Shown piece after piece: positions 63,808-64,000 of a DNA stretch of 64,000 bases. The DNA is from Neoechinorhynchus agilis (Eukaryota; Acanthocephala), in the NCBI GenBank assembly GCA_051530055.1, contig CM121342.1:12338001-12402000 (forward strand). The letters are read 5' to 3'. Within the stretch, counting starts at the first letter, position 1; each line of letters begins with the position of its first letter. The position numbers were made by a program, and so were the translations under genes. The notes beneath the pieces were generated by a model. It had not been told where the DNA came from. It was given only the letters and a program-made list of their open reading frames with translations, and did no database searches.

Positions 63808-64000
63808 AAGAATTTTTTTTAACGTTTCAACTGAAATTTTATGTAAGGTTATCAAAATTTACATGCTTCAATTGCTGTTATTATTCCTTCAATGAAATTG
63901 GGATTCGCGCTTGGATATTTCAAGCTAAGAACGAATTAAATGCCTTAAACCTGAACACTAAATTCTAATTATATTCACTTGCTCAACACTGAAAATCTTG

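Overview
The window is eukaryotic, from an invertebrate animal. Host genes carry GT-AG introns mostly 40-60 bp long, use AATAAA signals, and match animal families: a Tudor-domain protein, an MRP-type ABC transporter, a Polycomb-type RING protein, TFIIH p62, a LicD/fukutin-like protein, dCMP deaminase and gamma-tubulin. Short introns and many Penelope-like elements would suit a compact ecdysozoan genome (mite, tardigrade or similar), but I cannot fix the taxon from sequence alone.

Layout. 1-13.4 kb is transposon debris: fossil Ty3/gypsy pieces, APE-type LINEs, Penelope-like element (PLE) fragments, and many pieces of one reverse-transcriptase family whose C-terminus reads HYFVPFGV..TLG..NAAS (called FVP-RT here). 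13,444-19,928 is a large inverted repeat of about 3.1 kb per arm with a 213-bp centre; each arm carries a Tudor-domain gene, intact on the left and broken on the right. 21.8-27.1 kb is a full ABCC-type transporter. 28-31.8 kb is a LINE split by a 248-bp hairpin element. 32.9-38 kb holds a RING gene and two uncharacterised genes. 39-43.4 kb is FVP-RT and PLE, 44-47.75 kb a nearly whole LINE. 47.9-63.8 kb is gene-rich: TFIIH p62, LicD-like, dCMP deaminase, gamma-tubulin, a Ser/Pro-rich protein, a 148-aa protein, a 259-bp satellite and a four-pass membrane protein.

The most notable thread is a set of short hairpin-shaped insertions that contain hammerhead-ribozyme-like cores (CUGAAGA, a GC stem-loop, GAAA). 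One such core lies at the end of a PLE at 42.27 kb, which ties the family to PLEs. Two hairpins have clear target-site duplications (11 and 15 bp). One lies in an intron of the RING gene. A diverged relative interrupts the gamma-tubulin exon with a 6-bp duplication and may now be removed as an intron. Two further short repeat families with the same layout (a TTCGAAAC or TTCGAAAT core and GACCTAAA flank) occur in intergenic DNA and inside the ABC gene.

The host genes do not form a single pathway. Gamma-tubulin and dCMP deaminase lie head to tail on the minus strand, 292 bp apart; the rest look independent.
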